The notes beneath the pieces were generated by a model. That model saw nothing but the letters and a program-made list of their open reading frames with translations, had not been told where the DNA came from and did no database searches. This document shows, in pieces, positions 56,501-59,111 of a stretch of DNA of 64,000 nt (its first letter is position 1; every line of letters begins with the position of its first letter). This stretch comes from Sabellastarte sp. h YS-2021 (lineage: Eukaryota; Annelida; Polychaeta; Sabellida; Sabellidae): NCBI GenBank assembly GCA_964017235.1, contig OZ024928.1, forward strand, positions 83,881,566 through 83,945,565. The letters run 5' to 3'. Position numbers and translations under genes: made by a program.

Positions 56501-59111
56501 GGAATGGGTCAAATTATCAGGAGAGAATAGTAGTATACTGCACTGACAGGAGAGAAAACAGATTTGTACAGTTGACCTTGGCCATTCTAACCCCCAGGCC
56601 TCTAGGCTCAGGGTGTATTTTTGATGAGTCCTTCACACCCACTTGCCAATCAAAACATGCAATTAAACATGTTATTTGAAATATATGATTAAATTGTATT
56701 TTAATAGCCATTACATTGCAGTGTCTCAACATTTCCATAATGTTATAGTTTGACATAGATAAATGTTAAGAATATATAACTGTTATTTTCAAGTGACTGC
56801 GAAAGGTATCCAAGGCCTAATTGACTGTGCAATATTAATACTGAGATACCAACAAGGCAATTCAAACCAAGTCTTCAGTAATCCAGGCCAAACCCCCCAA
56901 AAAAGTTAAAATTTATTATCATAGTACTGAAGCTCATATCTGATACATAATATATTGTCTCTCACCTCTGTAGTCAGACGTTCAAATCCAGATTACCATA
57001 AAGTGTGAAAACACTGATGATTTGTCCTAATATGAGCCAAGATGTAACAAAGCCACTTTTAGATTGATTGCGCCTCATGCAAGGTTATCAATCTGATCAC
57101 TTACTGTGACAAACTACTGAGATCATGTGAAAACTCTGCACATAAAAGGACATTAGGACAACATGTAAGTAATAGGGTGCATACACTAATACCCATGGAC
57201 CACTCTAAACCTTTTAAGACACAGATATGTCAAACATATATTTAACAAATCTCAATCCGATTTATTTATTTATTTTTTTTTTGGGTGCAAATTATATTTA
57301 GTTTCAAATCAATGTGCATTTGTTAACCAGATCCAATACTTCTGTAAAGGTAGACGCACTGCATCTTTTTAGAAGTAAAGTACTTATTTAAATAAATCTC
57401 AATTTGTTATTCTTATTATTGATTTTATAATCTCATTTCCACTTTTCCAAATGAATGACAGCTGTATTCCCCTTGTCTAAATACTGACTTTGATTGGCCT
57501 TCACCCACGTGCCCTATTCATATAAAACTACTCTGAAGACCTGCATTCACCAAACCATTATTATATGTGCCTTATGTAGACTGAAAAACAATTGTTCAAA
57601 AATATTAAAAATCGGTCCAAGAATAAGGCTATGGCCATATTAGTTGCAGGTTTCTGTGGTATATGCGGTCAATATTTACAAAACAGATGAAAATGAGAGA
57701 ATTCTTAAAAAAATTTTAATTCAAAATTGGTTTCAGCTGGTACTCTATTGCTTCTGTTATGTTCAAGCAAGGTATGTTGTATCAGTTACAACTAGATTAT
57801 CAGATCGACTCATAAAGTCGTTGATGATTGTTAGTTTGACTGAATATATACCAACTCCTCTTTATGGATATTTTGAGAGAACCAACAACTGGGTAAATGC
57901 ACACCTGATGCAAGACTAAAATATGTGTATTAGAATGAGGTTAAAGTCTCTGACAAACTATGTTAAAATGCACCAGTGTATAAAATTTAGCAAGCTCAAA
58001 TATCTCAAGACAAAACATGTTTTTCAATATGTAGTTCACCAGAAAGAGTTTAAAAAAATCTCTTCAGCTGAAAGTTTCATAGTCAATTTTTTTCTGTGCT
58101 ACAATACTGAAGAAACAGCTTCATACACCAGTGTTATCTTTTTAATGATCTAATTCAAAAACTTCTCCAATATAGTACATGTGATGAAAGTGTCAAACAC
58201 AGTGATTGTTGTTTCTGTATTATTAGAAATTTTAATGACCAAGTGATACATATGTCTGACAGACCTATGACTACAACTTGAATGTCTTTTAATTTTCCTC
58301 TGAATGACAGCCACATACAATCACACGGAGTTCAAAATTGTTCACACCAATAAGTTCTCATCAGATGACTGTCTCTGAATTATACAATGGGGACCTCGGT
58401 GGCACAGTAGTACCACACTCGCCTCCAACCTCTGAGGTCAGTGATTCAAACCCCAGGCAATATGTGGGAAAGTTGGTAGTTGCTTACCGATGGTCAGCAG
58501 TTTACAGTACAGAACCTTGACCAACTGTATGTACTGGTTTCCTCTGCTCACAAAACTACCCGTCGTAATACAACCTGTACAGTGTTGAAAGCGAGGTAAA
58601 ACCCCAAATAAATAAATAAAATTATACAAGTGAGACTACCACACAAAACAATATGTACAAAGTGGGTACACAGTGTCTTTTAACTCTTATTATGAACCTT
58701 TCATTGACCTATGATTATTTAAACATCCTCCAACATAAACATTTTTCTGTCCGTCAAAACCAGGATCTTTCCTTTAGAAGTGAAAACAAACTTTGTTTGT
58801 GACATAGAAACCACAAAATTGCAAATATTAATTTATGTAGATATTGTATATTAAGATATATATATTGTAAGAATATTTCTATAAATAGAGGATAAATTTG
58901 GGAATAAATTCATTAATTTTGTTTTACCTTACCAATGTAAGTAGGTCACTTATGACGCGTTACTGGACAGAAGAATGCACATTTTGCATTGAAAGTTTCA
59001 CTGTTCTGGTGAATCATATCAAAATCTATCTAAAATACTGATTACTTACCGGTCACACTTTACAGGTTCATTGGGGGTGTTATTTGCGTGTGGGCTAAAG
59101 AAGGAGTCCAT
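2412..59111 (-). CDS. TMEM63: TMEM63 / OSCA-CSC1-like mechanosensitive cation channel, complete 23-exon gene (span)
   Basis: Spliced by hand from 23 exons, all with GT donors, AG acceptors and matching phases, giving 2,385 nt (794 aa plus TAG). This is close to the roughly 800-830 aa usual for TMEM63. Order of domains: N-terminal membrane part (RSN1_TM type; helices near residues 42-62, 141-163, 188-207), a cytosolic RRM-like loop (PHM7_cyt type, about 208-405), then the pore-forming RSN1_7TM part (helices near 415-443, 460-485, 505-522, 552-574, 612-641, 667-690, 694-719) and an acidic, polar C-tail. Recognisable family motifs are [48 protein letters not shown] and DRYN.YFAY. Family members are osmo/mechanosensitive cation channels of plasma and endolysosomal membranes; function here is inferred from homology. 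Which vertebrate paralogue (A, B or C) is closest cannot be decided by eye. Introns reach about 10 kb and are full of transposons. The 5'UTR, promoter and poly(A) site were not located; AATAAA-like signals on this strand lie near 2099-2104 and 1811. Confidence 0.95.
2541..2935. repeat. ~45-bp tandem repeat carrying the exon 23 splice acceptor
   Basis: On the minus strand each unit holds a T-rich tract plus CAG. The real acceptor AG is at 2562-2563. Acceptor-like AGs recur at 2608, 2653, 2699, 2744, 2782, 2838 and 2883, a spacing of 45-46 bp with two irregular steps. The unit at 2763-2790 repeats the first 16 bases of exon 23 exactly. Confidence 0.85.
3081..4836 (+). mobile_element. Hairpin-ended tandem-repeat element, 1,756 bp (non-autonomous, HINE/Helentron-like)
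   Basis: Left end ATTATCTCCCGCC (3081-3093); right end GGCGGGAGATAAT (4824-4836), its exact inverse. Just inside the right end ATAATCTCCC (4799-4808) forms a hairpin with the terminus, preceded by an ACGCAC simple repeat (4755-4790). The core holds three repeat blocks: about four 144-bp units (3180-3760), two of about 165 bp containing GATGGCCGCCAAAAGTGGCG (3835-4150), and about three of 155 bp (4160-4640). No protein is encoded; short open frames here are repeat shadows. Assignment to Helitron/Helentron derivatives is structural inference. Confidence 0.75.
4837..5438. other. Intron 22, unrecognised
   Basis: AT-rich intron sequence with a short (TA)n run at 5289-5305. A tRNA-like box (CAGTTTGAATCTC on the minus strand, near 4963-4977) hints at an old SINE, but it is too weak to call. 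Confidence 0.4.
5439..5489 (-). CDS. TMEM63: TMEM63 exon 22 (51 bp)
   Basis: Encodes residues 729-745, an acidic, Gly-rich tail segment ([10 protein letters not shown]). It is in frame and in phase with both neighbours (phase 0 on each side), with acceptor TAATTACAG and donor GTTAGT. It lies 10.2 kb beyond exon 21, so it rests on splice logic and tail-like composition more than on strong homology. Confidence 0.75.
5490..6934. other. Intron 21, unrecognised
   Basis: AT-rich, no convincing coding or repeat structure seen. Confidence 0.4.
7412..7446 (+). repeat. G-rich run with quadruplex potential
   Basis: Runs of 4-9 G separated by single T, on the plus strand, inside the recombinase remnant of the DIRS fragment. 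Likely expanded after the element died, since it interrupts the reading frame. Confidence 0.7.
8936..9147. repeat. 106-bp tandem duplication in the DIRS reverse-transcriptase remnant
   Basis: Two copies starting GATCTCAGATCTAGGATAGG at 8936 and 9042, differing at only a few positions. On the minus strand each encodes [16 protein letters not shown], so the RT motif appears twice in tandem. Confidence 0.85.
9441..9932. other. Intron 21 between two elements, unrecognised
   Basis: AT-rich, no recognisable gene or repeat. Confidence 0.35.
10215..10795. repeat. Tandem array A, 138-152-bp unit, ~4 copies
   Basis: Unit markers (GACCTTGAAGGAGGGGTCC) begin near 10224, 10376, 10514 and 10657. Units contain GCCCATGATTTCCT and CCAATAATAAGCGAGTTATA. 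The same unit is found at 63240-63900. Confidence 0.9.
10975..12560. repeat. Tandem array B, ~154-bp unit, ~10 copies
   Basis: GAGAACCT markers at 10993, 11147 and 11302 show the period. Units share TATGTTATAGCTGACCCAAA and CTAAATGCAATAGTTTTCAA. Two long stretches (about 11760-11990 and 12235-12470) are nearly the same, implying a multi-unit duplication. Confidence 0.9.
12963..13204. other. Intron 21, unrecognised
   Basis: Includes a C13 run near 13087. Nothing else recognised. Confidence 0.35.
13207..13390. mobile_element. pogo/Tigger-like MITE, 184 bp
   Basis: Inverted ends CAGTACAACCTTTATTATC (left) and its partner reading CAGTAGAACATCTATTATC from the right. Flanked by TA dinucleotides (13205-13206 and 13391-13392), the target duplication of the Tc1/mariner-pogo group. 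Too short to code. Confidence 0.85.
13391..13836. other. Intron 21, unrecognised
   Basis: Ordinary intron-like sequence with no recognisable element. Confidence 0.35.
13837..14994 (+). mobile_element. Hairpin-ended tandem-repeat element, 1,158 bp (HINE/Helentron-like)
   Basis: Left end TACCCCACAGCC (13837-13848); right end GGCTGTGGGGTA (14983-14994), its exact inverse. A perfect 18-bp palindrome ACAGCCCTTAAGGGCTGT (14971-14988) overlaps the right end. The core has about six ~145-bp units (14055-14900) with GCACACCTACA, AAGTATCAACTTCCTACACC and CAAGGTCAAAGGTCAAATCA. A CCACCCGCCCGACTACCCG-like simple repeat precedes the hairpin (14909-14942). No protein. Confidence 0.82.
14055..14900. repeat. 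Tandem array, ~145-bp unit, ~6 copies, with nuclear-receptor-like DR1 motifs
   Basis: GCACAC markers at 14055, 14262, 14407, 14554 and 14693. Four units carry a perfect AGGTCAAAGGTCA (14226-14238, 14372-14384, 14518-14530, 14803-14815). Confidence 0.9.
14995..15695. other. Intron 21, unrecognised
   Basis: AT-rich; nothing recognised. Confidence 0.35.
15696..15811 (-). CDS. TMEM63: TMEM63 exon 21
   Basis: Encodes residues 690-728: the last helix ([18 protein letters not shown]), then [16 protein letters not shown] leaving the membrane. Acceptor GACTTTCAG, donor GTATGT. Confidence 0.95.
16278..16445 (-). CDS. TMEM63: TMEM63 exon 20
   Basis: Encodes residues 634-690: [29 protein letters not shown], and the helix that follows. 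Acceptor ATTTTCAG, donor GTATGT. Confidence 0.97.
16446..17095. other. Intron 19 left of the Harbinger insertion
   Basis: Very AT-rich, no recognisable element. TTA at 17093-17095 is one target-site copy of the transposon. Confidence 0.4.
17393..17508. repeat. ~70-bp duplication with T/A palindromes in the Harbinger left arm
   Basis: Two copies of GGTCATGTTTTTTTG followed by a T-run/A-run palindrome (TTTAAATTTAAAAAAAAA) and CCTAATGGTTTCCTGA. Confidence 0.7.
18127..18134 (+). promoter_or_regulatory. TATA box of the Harbinger accessory gene
   Basis: TATATAAG followed about 28 bp later by TCGTTGTTACTG, a plausible transcription start. It sits at the inner border of the GC-rich subterminal block. 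Confidence 0.6.
18308..19522 (+). CDS. Harbinger accessory protein, MADF/Myb-SANT-like DNA-binding, 404 aa
   Basis: Single open frame from ATG 18308 to TAG. Residues 1-70 are very charged (Lys/Arg then Glu-rich). Residues 77-147 form a three-helix MADF/Myb-like region with the spaced Trp/Leu pattern [22 protein letters not shown] and [15 protein letters not shown]. The C-terminus is Ser/Thr-rich and then Gln-rich (CAG-type repeats, residues about 375-404). In known Harbinger elements the Myb-like partner binds the transposase, brings it into the nucleus and recognises the transposon ends; that role here is inference. A TATA box lies 174 bp upstream. A possible poly(A) signal AATAAA is at 20176-20181. 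It converges with the transposase gene. Confidence 0.9.
   Translation: MRKEKGGTRRRKKMDEREKESQVEERSEVITEEGTERREEEIQEGPAIGEAVAEEEERCEEDPECHSSAKRARVCATFTDSQEVSIVEFVKLHPELYDKEHSRFHDRTRREALWAEISAELKLQPFDVRRWFESQRTRYGKLSKLQSGQAPRKMTKRQSWVYQQMGFLKTHIRRKGANRSSGFEASPNTSRQDESRGSTTDTEHLESSVLRERSQSIITSTPISTTDSKILEHFEQMRTLISGFLHQKSDRQPFFDYVASEAEKMTKEEFEELKGKIFRDIETIKSNRRRQPLPRRSATVTTESQRVGLLPTTTPQASSSTQAAASSSFVYYTPSPIGFSNPTSVLTVQDEGSRHNLSGILSQLPDLTSTQIVEQPQQQQQQPQQQLFTIPTSAPPQQQQQPPQ
20341..20543. repeat. 43-bp tandem repeat between the two Harbinger genes
   Basis: ATGTTTGGCATGGGGTTTGT starts at 20341, 20384, 20427, 20470 and 20513, a constant 43-bp period. The last copy is partial. Units are nearly the same, so the expansion is recent. 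Confidence 0.95.
20580..20643 (-). terminator. Three successive short hairpins just past the transposase stop codon
   Basis: AGTCCTGAAAAGGACT (6-bp stem, GAAA loop) at 20580-20595, 20603-20618 and 20628-20643, spaced 23-25 bp, lying 18 bp past the transposase stop. A role in 3'-end formation or transcript insulation between the convergent genes is inference. Confidence 0.55.
20661..21890 (-). CDS. PIF/Harbinger DDE transposase (HARBI1-like), 409 aa
   Basis: Open frame on the minus strand ending in TAA. The first in-frame ATG is at 21890; the frame continues upstream without ATG to 21917 and beyond an AG, so a 5' exon is possible. Domains: proline-rich N-terminus (residues about 9-24), helix-turn-helix-like region (about 60-140, with [14 protein letters not shown] and [10 protein letters not shown]), then the DDE_Tnp_4 nuclease fold. 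Catalytic acidic residues: Asp in GALDGKH (about 175), Asp in ILADDAF (about 265/266), Glu in [15 protein letters not shown] (about 302). An acidic [10 protein letters not shown] stretch lies near the C-terminus. The family cuts and pastes the element into TWA targets. No stops or frameshifts, so possibly still functional. Confidence 0.95.
   Translation of the reverse strand: MYFHFLHRPQQPPPAPPAPIQRPRRRHNMWVRPWLLQREERGAYHNIMADLYATDIPGFTNYMRMTPEFFEMIKTRLEPHLARQATNYRAPISVGEKLALTIRYLATGESYTSLSCQIRVGRSTISKFLPEVCRAIQDEFTREYLKCPTTPDEWKELEREFRIRWNVPHALGALDGKHVALKKPKNTGALYHNYKGFFSIVMLALVDGQYKFRWVDVGTAVSCSDAQIFNASQLKRRIEDGRIGFPDPAPITQGGRDVPYFILADDAFALKTWLMKPYGRRLLTREERIANYRILRGRRVVENAFGILVSRFRVMRTTIELPPETVREVVMTCVVLHNILRSQYQGQPAGQQPGEDDDDDDVPGDCGLIGGAAGSGQDRNPAREAKRQRDYLKEYFKNEGAVAWPDGRI
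22452..22503 (-). pseudogene. Decayed partial copy of TMEM63 exon 19
   Basis: Minus strand reads [12 protein letters not shown], against [12 protein letters not shown] in the real exon at 22579. The open frame is kept but the donor site is lost. It lies between exon 19 and the Harbinger right end. Confidence 0.8.
22579..22684 (-). CDS. TMEM63: TMEM63 exon 19
   Basis: Encodes residues 599-634: [18 protein letters not shown] followed by [13 protein letters not shown], part of the pore-domain core. Acceptor TTGTTTCAG, donor GTGAGT. The downstream intron contains the Harbinger transposon 170 bp away. Confidence 0.97.
23091..23164 (-). repeat. Near-identical copy of the exon 19 donor region
   Basis: Matches 22531-22604 at 72 of 74 positions, offset 560 bp. 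It includes 26 bp of exon 19, its GTGAGT donor and 48 bp of intron. It lies in the intron before exon 19. Confidence 0.9.
23346..23508 (-). CDS. TMEM63: TMEM63 exon 18
   Basis: Encodes residues 544-598 with [20 protein letters not shown], nearly the same as vertebrate TMEM63, then [11 protein letters not shown] and SAAER. Acceptor CCCACCAG, donor GTACAG. Confidence 0.97.
23600..23647 (-). pseudogene. Decayed copy of TMEM63 exon 17
   Basis: Starts after an AG like the real exon and reads in the same frame, S-A-I-V-F-G-D-stop-L-A-Q-K-E-D, against [14 protein letters not shown] in the true exon (24005-24067). The Trp codon has become TGA. Confidence 0.7.
24005..24067 (-). CDS. TMEM63: TMEM63 exon 17
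   Basis: Encodes residues 523-544, the short extramembrane linker [10 protein letters not shown]...FRWK before the next helix. Acceptor TTTCTCAG, donor GTGAGT. A nonsense-bearing copy lies in the next intron. Confidence 0.92.
24762..24848 (-). CDS. TMEM63: TMEM63 exon 16
   Basis: Encodes residues 494-523: a short charged start ([10 protein letters not shown]), then helix [18 protein letters not shown]. Acceptor TGTTGCAG, donor GTGAGA. Confidence 0.95.
24849..26046. other. Intron 15, unrecognised
   Basis: Ordinary AT-rich intron; nothing recognised. Confidence 0.4.
26047..26156 (-). CDS. TMEM63: TMEM63 exon 15
   Basis: Encodes residues 458-494: NPII.QF.PTLLLW....LLP.LVYY, a hallmark helix of the family, then GHWTR. 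Acceptor TTTTTTCAG, donor GTCTGT. Confidence 0.95.
26871..27345. repeat. Fold-back element with GGAGGCATTTTTTCC-type units
   Basis: The left arm (26871-26957) and right arm (27229-27345) are inverted copies, about 80 bp, sharing the string GTCACAAAATAT and repeated 15-20-bp units of the form GGAGGCATTTTTTCC. The loop is about 270 bp. The right arm has extra units. Confidence 0.85.
28179..28199 (+). repeat. G21 homopolymer
   Basis: Uninterrupted run of G after a T/C-rich stretch (28075-28160). Confidence 0.9.
28580..29480. repeat. Tandem array, ~190-bp unit, ~5 diverged copies
   Basis: Units carry AAGGTGACCATAACTTCAT, ATGAGAATGTCCCTT, AGGTCAGTTGAACAATAAGA and ATAGCTGGAGGCTGAAA. Divergence increases toward 29480. 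Confidence 0.8.
30143..30299 (-). CDS. TMEM63: TMEM63 exon 14
   Basis: Encodes residues 405-457. It starts the 7-TM pore domain with a long helix ([20 protein letters not shown]), matching FFLTTPS in homologues. Acceptor TATTCCAG, donor GTAATT. A read-through extends the open frame beyond the donor, but homology supports splicing after the His codon. Confidence 0.94.
30445..30545 (-). pseudogene. Decayed copy (C) of the exon 13 donor half
   Basis: Minus strand contains APAPDNFCW followed by GTGTGT, against APSPDNICW followed by GTATGA in exon 13. Flanking intron words (GACTGCAGTTATTA) are shared too, so a segment was duplicated rather than the exon alone. Confidence 0.75.
30628..30725 (-). 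pseudogene. Decayed copy (B) of the exon 13 donor half
   Basis: Aligns with 30790-30855 over about 65 bp at roughly 70% identity (my estimate). The coding frame has been lost. It is the middle member of a three-copy series with exon 13 itself. Confidence 0.7.
30794..30919 (-). CDS. TMEM63: TMEM63 exon 13
   Basis: Encodes residues 363-405, ending in [13 protein letters not shown], the conserved segment leading into the pore domain. Acceptor TATTCCAG, donor GTATGA. Two decayed copies of its donor half lie just downstream in the intron. Confidence 0.95.
31233..31366 (-). CDS. TMEM63: TMEM63 exon 12
   Basis: Encodes residues 319-363 and contains [14 protein letters not shown], the RRM-like strand matching GMAFVTF in vertebrate proteins. 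Acceptor TATTTAG, donor GTGAGT. Confidence 0.95.
31779..31914 (-). CDS. TMEM63: TMEM63 exon 11
   Basis: Encodes residues 273-318. It carries a Cys-rich cluster, [11 protein letters not shown], at the place where vertebrate TMEM63 proteins have a similar Cys-rich insert. Acceptor AATACAG, donor GTAGGG. The exon lies 0.9 kb from one edge of the DIRS insertion. Confidence 0.92.
32100..32155 (+). repeat. A-rich (A/AAC)n simple repeat
   Basis: Low-complexity A and AAC runs in intron 10. Could be the decayed tail of a retroposon; no body is recognisable upstream. Confidence 0.7.
32784..32905. repeat. DIRS left inverted terminal repeat
   Basis: Inverted match to 40078-40206 with scattered mismatches and small indels, including CAGAAAAAG near the outer edge and a GATGC/GCATC pair at the inner edge. 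Confidence 0.88.
33384..34076 (-). pseudogene. DIRS tyrosine recombinase remnant
   Basis: Two frames: 33711-34076 with [20 protein letters not shown], and 33384-33704 with [33 protein letters not shown] and [12 protein letters not shown], which holds the first catalytic Arg of the recombinase core. The protein stops there; the later HxxR and Tyr portion is absent in this copy. The recombinase would normally integrate the circular DIRS DNA. Confidence 0.82.
34250..34648 (-). pseudogene. DIRS RNase H domain
   Basis: 132-residue open stretch with [43 protein letters not shown] and ARHIPGRLN, typical of DIRS/Ngaro RNase H. The acidic residues expected at the active site (Asp of TDVS, Glu of LEL, Asp of TDN) are present. 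Upstream RT is in another frame. Confidence 0.88.
35102..35443 (-). pseudogene. DIRS reverse transcriptase core
   Basis: Open stretch containing [11 protein letters not shown] (first catalytic Asp), [10 protein letters not shown] and the catalytic YLDDWLVRA box. Further RT continues in other frames to about 34650. Broken by frameshifts. Confidence 0.9.
36153..36845 (-). pseudogene. DIRS gag-like region, 3' part
   Basis: Open pieces 36462-36845 (acidic start [13 protein letters not shown], then [23 protein letters not shown]) and 36153-36422. The layout matches DIRS gag proteins upstream of RT. It is separated from the N-terminal gag part by the non-LTR insertion. Confidence 0.65.
36890..39185 (+). 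mobile_element. L2/CR1-like non-LTR retrotransposon fragment, inserted in DIRS gag
   Basis: Plus-strand RT pieces in order: [60 protein letters not shown], (insert), then [47 protein letters not shown] and [12 protein letters not shown]. The 5' portion (endonuclease) is missing, as is common for L2-type copies. Several frameshifts. The active-site box reads YADE instead of YADD, so the second catalytic Asp is lost. Exact ends and target duplications could not be fixed. Confidence 0.87.
37491..38279. mobile_element. 789-bp insert of unknown type inside the non-LTR fragment
   Basis: It interrupts the RT between the WMFEN codons and [15 protein letters not shown] is present on both sides (37485-37490 and 38280-38285), consistent with a 5-6-bp target duplication. 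No coding capacity and no clear terminal repeats; contains GGTTGAACCCCTAGTTGAAC-type direct words (37661-37735). Origin not recognised. Confidence 0.6.
39200..39809 (-). pseudogene. DIRS gag-like region, N-terminal part
   Basis: Open frame 39333-39809 with a Lys/Glu-rich start and [18 protein letters not shown], the coiled segment common in DIRS gag. An Asp/Ser-rich piece ([14 protein letters not shown], 39185-39245) abuts the insertion point. Confidence 0.65.
40078..40206. repeat. DIRS right inverted terminal repeat
   Basis: Partner of 32784-32905. The sequence just outside (40222-40275, TTAGCAATTGTCCATCGGAT and on) matches 33010-33065 inverted. Confidence 0.88.
40389..40469 (-). CDS. TMEM63: TMEM63 exon 10
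   Basis: Encodes residues 246-273 with [17 protein letters not shown], matching the VIDVQLCYNVAKL region of the RRM-like loop. Acceptor CCTTTCAG, donor GTGAGG. The next intron contains the DIRS element. Confidence 0.92.
40470..41625. other. Introns 8-9, unrecognised
   Basis: AT-rich sequence around exon 9; nothing else recognised. Confidence 0.4.
40976..41049 (-). CDS. TMEM63: TMEM63 exon 9
   Basis: Encodes residues 222-246. [13 protein letters not shown] corresponds to the first strand of the RRM-like cytosolic domain (RTLFINGI in vertebrates). Acceptor CTGTCTAG, donor GTGAGT. Confidence 0.92.
41626..41734 (-). CDS. TMEM63: TMEM63 exon 8
   Basis: Encodes residues 185-221: membrane helix [20 protein letters not shown], then the start of the cytosolic loop (EYQEDEQ). 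Acceptor CTGTCCAG, donor GTCAGT. Confidence 0.95.
41888..42065 (+). repeat. Possible tRNA-derived SINE remnant
   Basis: Contains GTGACGTGGTTAGC (A-box-like) followed about 35 bp later by AGAGTCGAATC (B-box-like). No tail or target duplication identified. Confidence 0.3.
42150..42470. repeat. ~125-bp tandem repeat, 2.5 copies
   Basis: TTTACAAGGC starts at 42156 and 42281, and TTTACAAGGCC at 42405. Units contain CACCAGCATATTTCCTGTCC and ATTAATATTAATGAG, and are nearly the same. Confidence 0.92.
42471..43923. other. Intron 7, mostly unrecognised
   Basis: CTGTAGATGCGCAG (43012-43025) recurs from 42141, so this may be part of the same repeat unit as the tandem block. A GATTGGCTG word lies at 42908. 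Nothing coding. Confidence 0.35.
43924..43975 (-). CDS. TMEM63: TMEM63 exon 7 (52 bp)
   Basis: Encodes residues 168-185 with the family-typical FGHTTISNI motif in the loop before helix 3. Acceptor CTTTCCAG, donor GTAAGT. Confidence 0.93.
44240..44379 (-). CDS. TMEM63: TMEM63 exon 6
   Basis: Encodes residues 121-168: the conserved [13 protein letters not shown] stretch followed by the helix [17 protein letters not shown] and then CNFQGDL. Acceptor TTATTTCAG, donor GTAAGG. Confidence 0.96.
44877..44914 (-). CDS. TMEM63: TMEM63 exon 5 (38-bp microexon)
   Basis: Encodes residues 109-121, [12 protein letters not shown], one of the best-conserved TMEM63 signatures. Acceptor TTTAACAG, donor GTAAGT. 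Phase 2 leads into exon 6 to complete a Lys codon. Confidence 0.93.
45085..45230 (+). mobile_element. tRNA-derived SINE
   Basis: The head has A-box-like TGGCCTAGTGGGT (45094-45106) and B-box GGTTTGACTCC (45148-45158). The tail contains ATAAAACCCCAACC, sharing TAAAACCCCAA with the SINE at 58388. A CTTTAAAA word occurs on both sides (about 45070 and 45234) and may be the target duplication. Polymerase III transcription is inferred from the boxes. Confidence 0.7.
45735..45822 (-). CDS. TMEM63: TMEM63 exon 4
   Basis: Encodes residues 79-108, a hydrophilic linker containing [11 protein letters not shown], equivalent to the variable Ser-rich loop before GFCSW in other TMEM63 proteins. It follows a 9.7-kb intron. 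Acceptor TTTGTAAAG is weak for an intron of this size; donor GTGAGA. Confidence 0.82.
45823..50836. other. Intron 3, large portion without recognised elements
   Basis: AT-rich. The only structure noticed is a diverged ~190-bp tandem pair (48869-49240). No credible open frames; the short ones have no family resemblance. Confidence 0.4.
48869..49240. repeat. Diverged ~190-bp tandem duplication
   Basis: CAGTCACT starts at 48869 and 49059. Shared ordered words are CTGGAGTATGC, GAGGAAAGG and AATTTTTAATGG/TTTTTAATAGAGG. Identity is moderate. Confidence 0.55.
51290..53015. repeat. ~132-bp tandem array, ~13 copies, with higher-order organisation
   Basis: AAACTTCACC markers lie 133 bp apart (51411, 51544 and on). 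The monomer includes AAAAGTAGGTGAATGAGTTA, GGCTATCTGCAATACTTTTA and ATTTACTCATTTTGAGTAGG. The block from 51291 repeats from 52349 (offset 1,058 bp = eight monomers), including unit-specific variants such as CAATACTATTAAGAG and GGGTATCCGCAATAC. Confidence 0.93.
53020..53780. repeat. ~170-bp tandem array, ~4-5 copies
   Basis: Units contain CGAAATCGCTCTATCTAGCA, TTCGAGATATAAGCATTTTT and TCAAAATGGCCGCCATTTTT. Related single units lie at 50930-51190 and, more diverged, at 3835-4150. Confidence 0.93.
54583..54729. mobile_element. Short palindromic MITE-like repeat, 147 bp
   Basis: TACTCTTATTCTA at 54583-54595 and its exact inverse TAGAATAAGAGTA at 54717-54729, with further partial inverse matches inside. 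Confidence 0.5.
54730..55568. other. Intron 3, unrecognised
   Basis: AT-rich; nothing recognised. Confidence 0.4.
55569..55651 (-). CDS. TMEM63: TMEM63 exon 3
   Basis: Encodes residues 52-79. It completes the first helix with a Leu-rich run, then carries the strongly conserved [13 protein letters not shown] motif at the cytosolic border. Acceptor TATTGCAG, donor GTATGT. Confidence 0.93.
56148..56238 (-). CDS. TMEM63: TMEM63 exon 2
   Basis: Encodes residues 21-51. It contains an NRT glycosylation sequon, the family-typical [10 protein letters not shown] segment, and the start of the first membrane helix (NLLLNVIIW). Acceptor TTTCACAG, donor GTAAGT. Confidence 0.9.
56239..58377. other. Intron 1, mostly unrecognised
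   Basis: AT-rich. A B-box-like GACGTTCAAATCC near 56977-56989 may mark an old SINE remnant. The open frames at 57644-58153 have no recognisable family and intron-like composition. Confidence 0.4.
58388..58619 (+). mobile_element. tRNA-derived SINE with perfect 10-bp target duplication
   Basis: The head GGGGACCTCGGTGGCACAGT includes an A-box-like TGGCACAGTAGT; the B-box-like GATTCAAACCCC is at 58443-58454. A tRNA-unrelated body follows, then a TAAAACCCC(AAATAA)n tail. AATTATACAA occurs directly on both sides (58378-58387 and 58620-58629), a clear target-site duplication. Confidence 0.9.
59050..59111 (-). CDS. TMEM63: TMEM63 exon 1 (start codon)
   Basis: Begins with ATG and encodes residues 1-20 plus two bases of codon 21, ending in a GTAAGT donor. 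It gives a short hydrophilic N-terminus starting MDSFFSP, followed by NEPVKCD. The join to exon 2 completes an Arg codon. An AG-ended pyrimidine-poor stretch just upstream could be the acceptor of a 5'UTR intron. Confidence 0.85.

Noticed and set aside
57644-58153. Two adjacent plus-strand frames (91 and 76 aa)
   Set aside because: No family similarity, AT-rich intron composition, no splice partners seen.
2412-59111. TMEM63 as a processed pseudogene or decayed copy
   Set aside because: Introns, splice sites and the reading frame are intact over all 23 exons.
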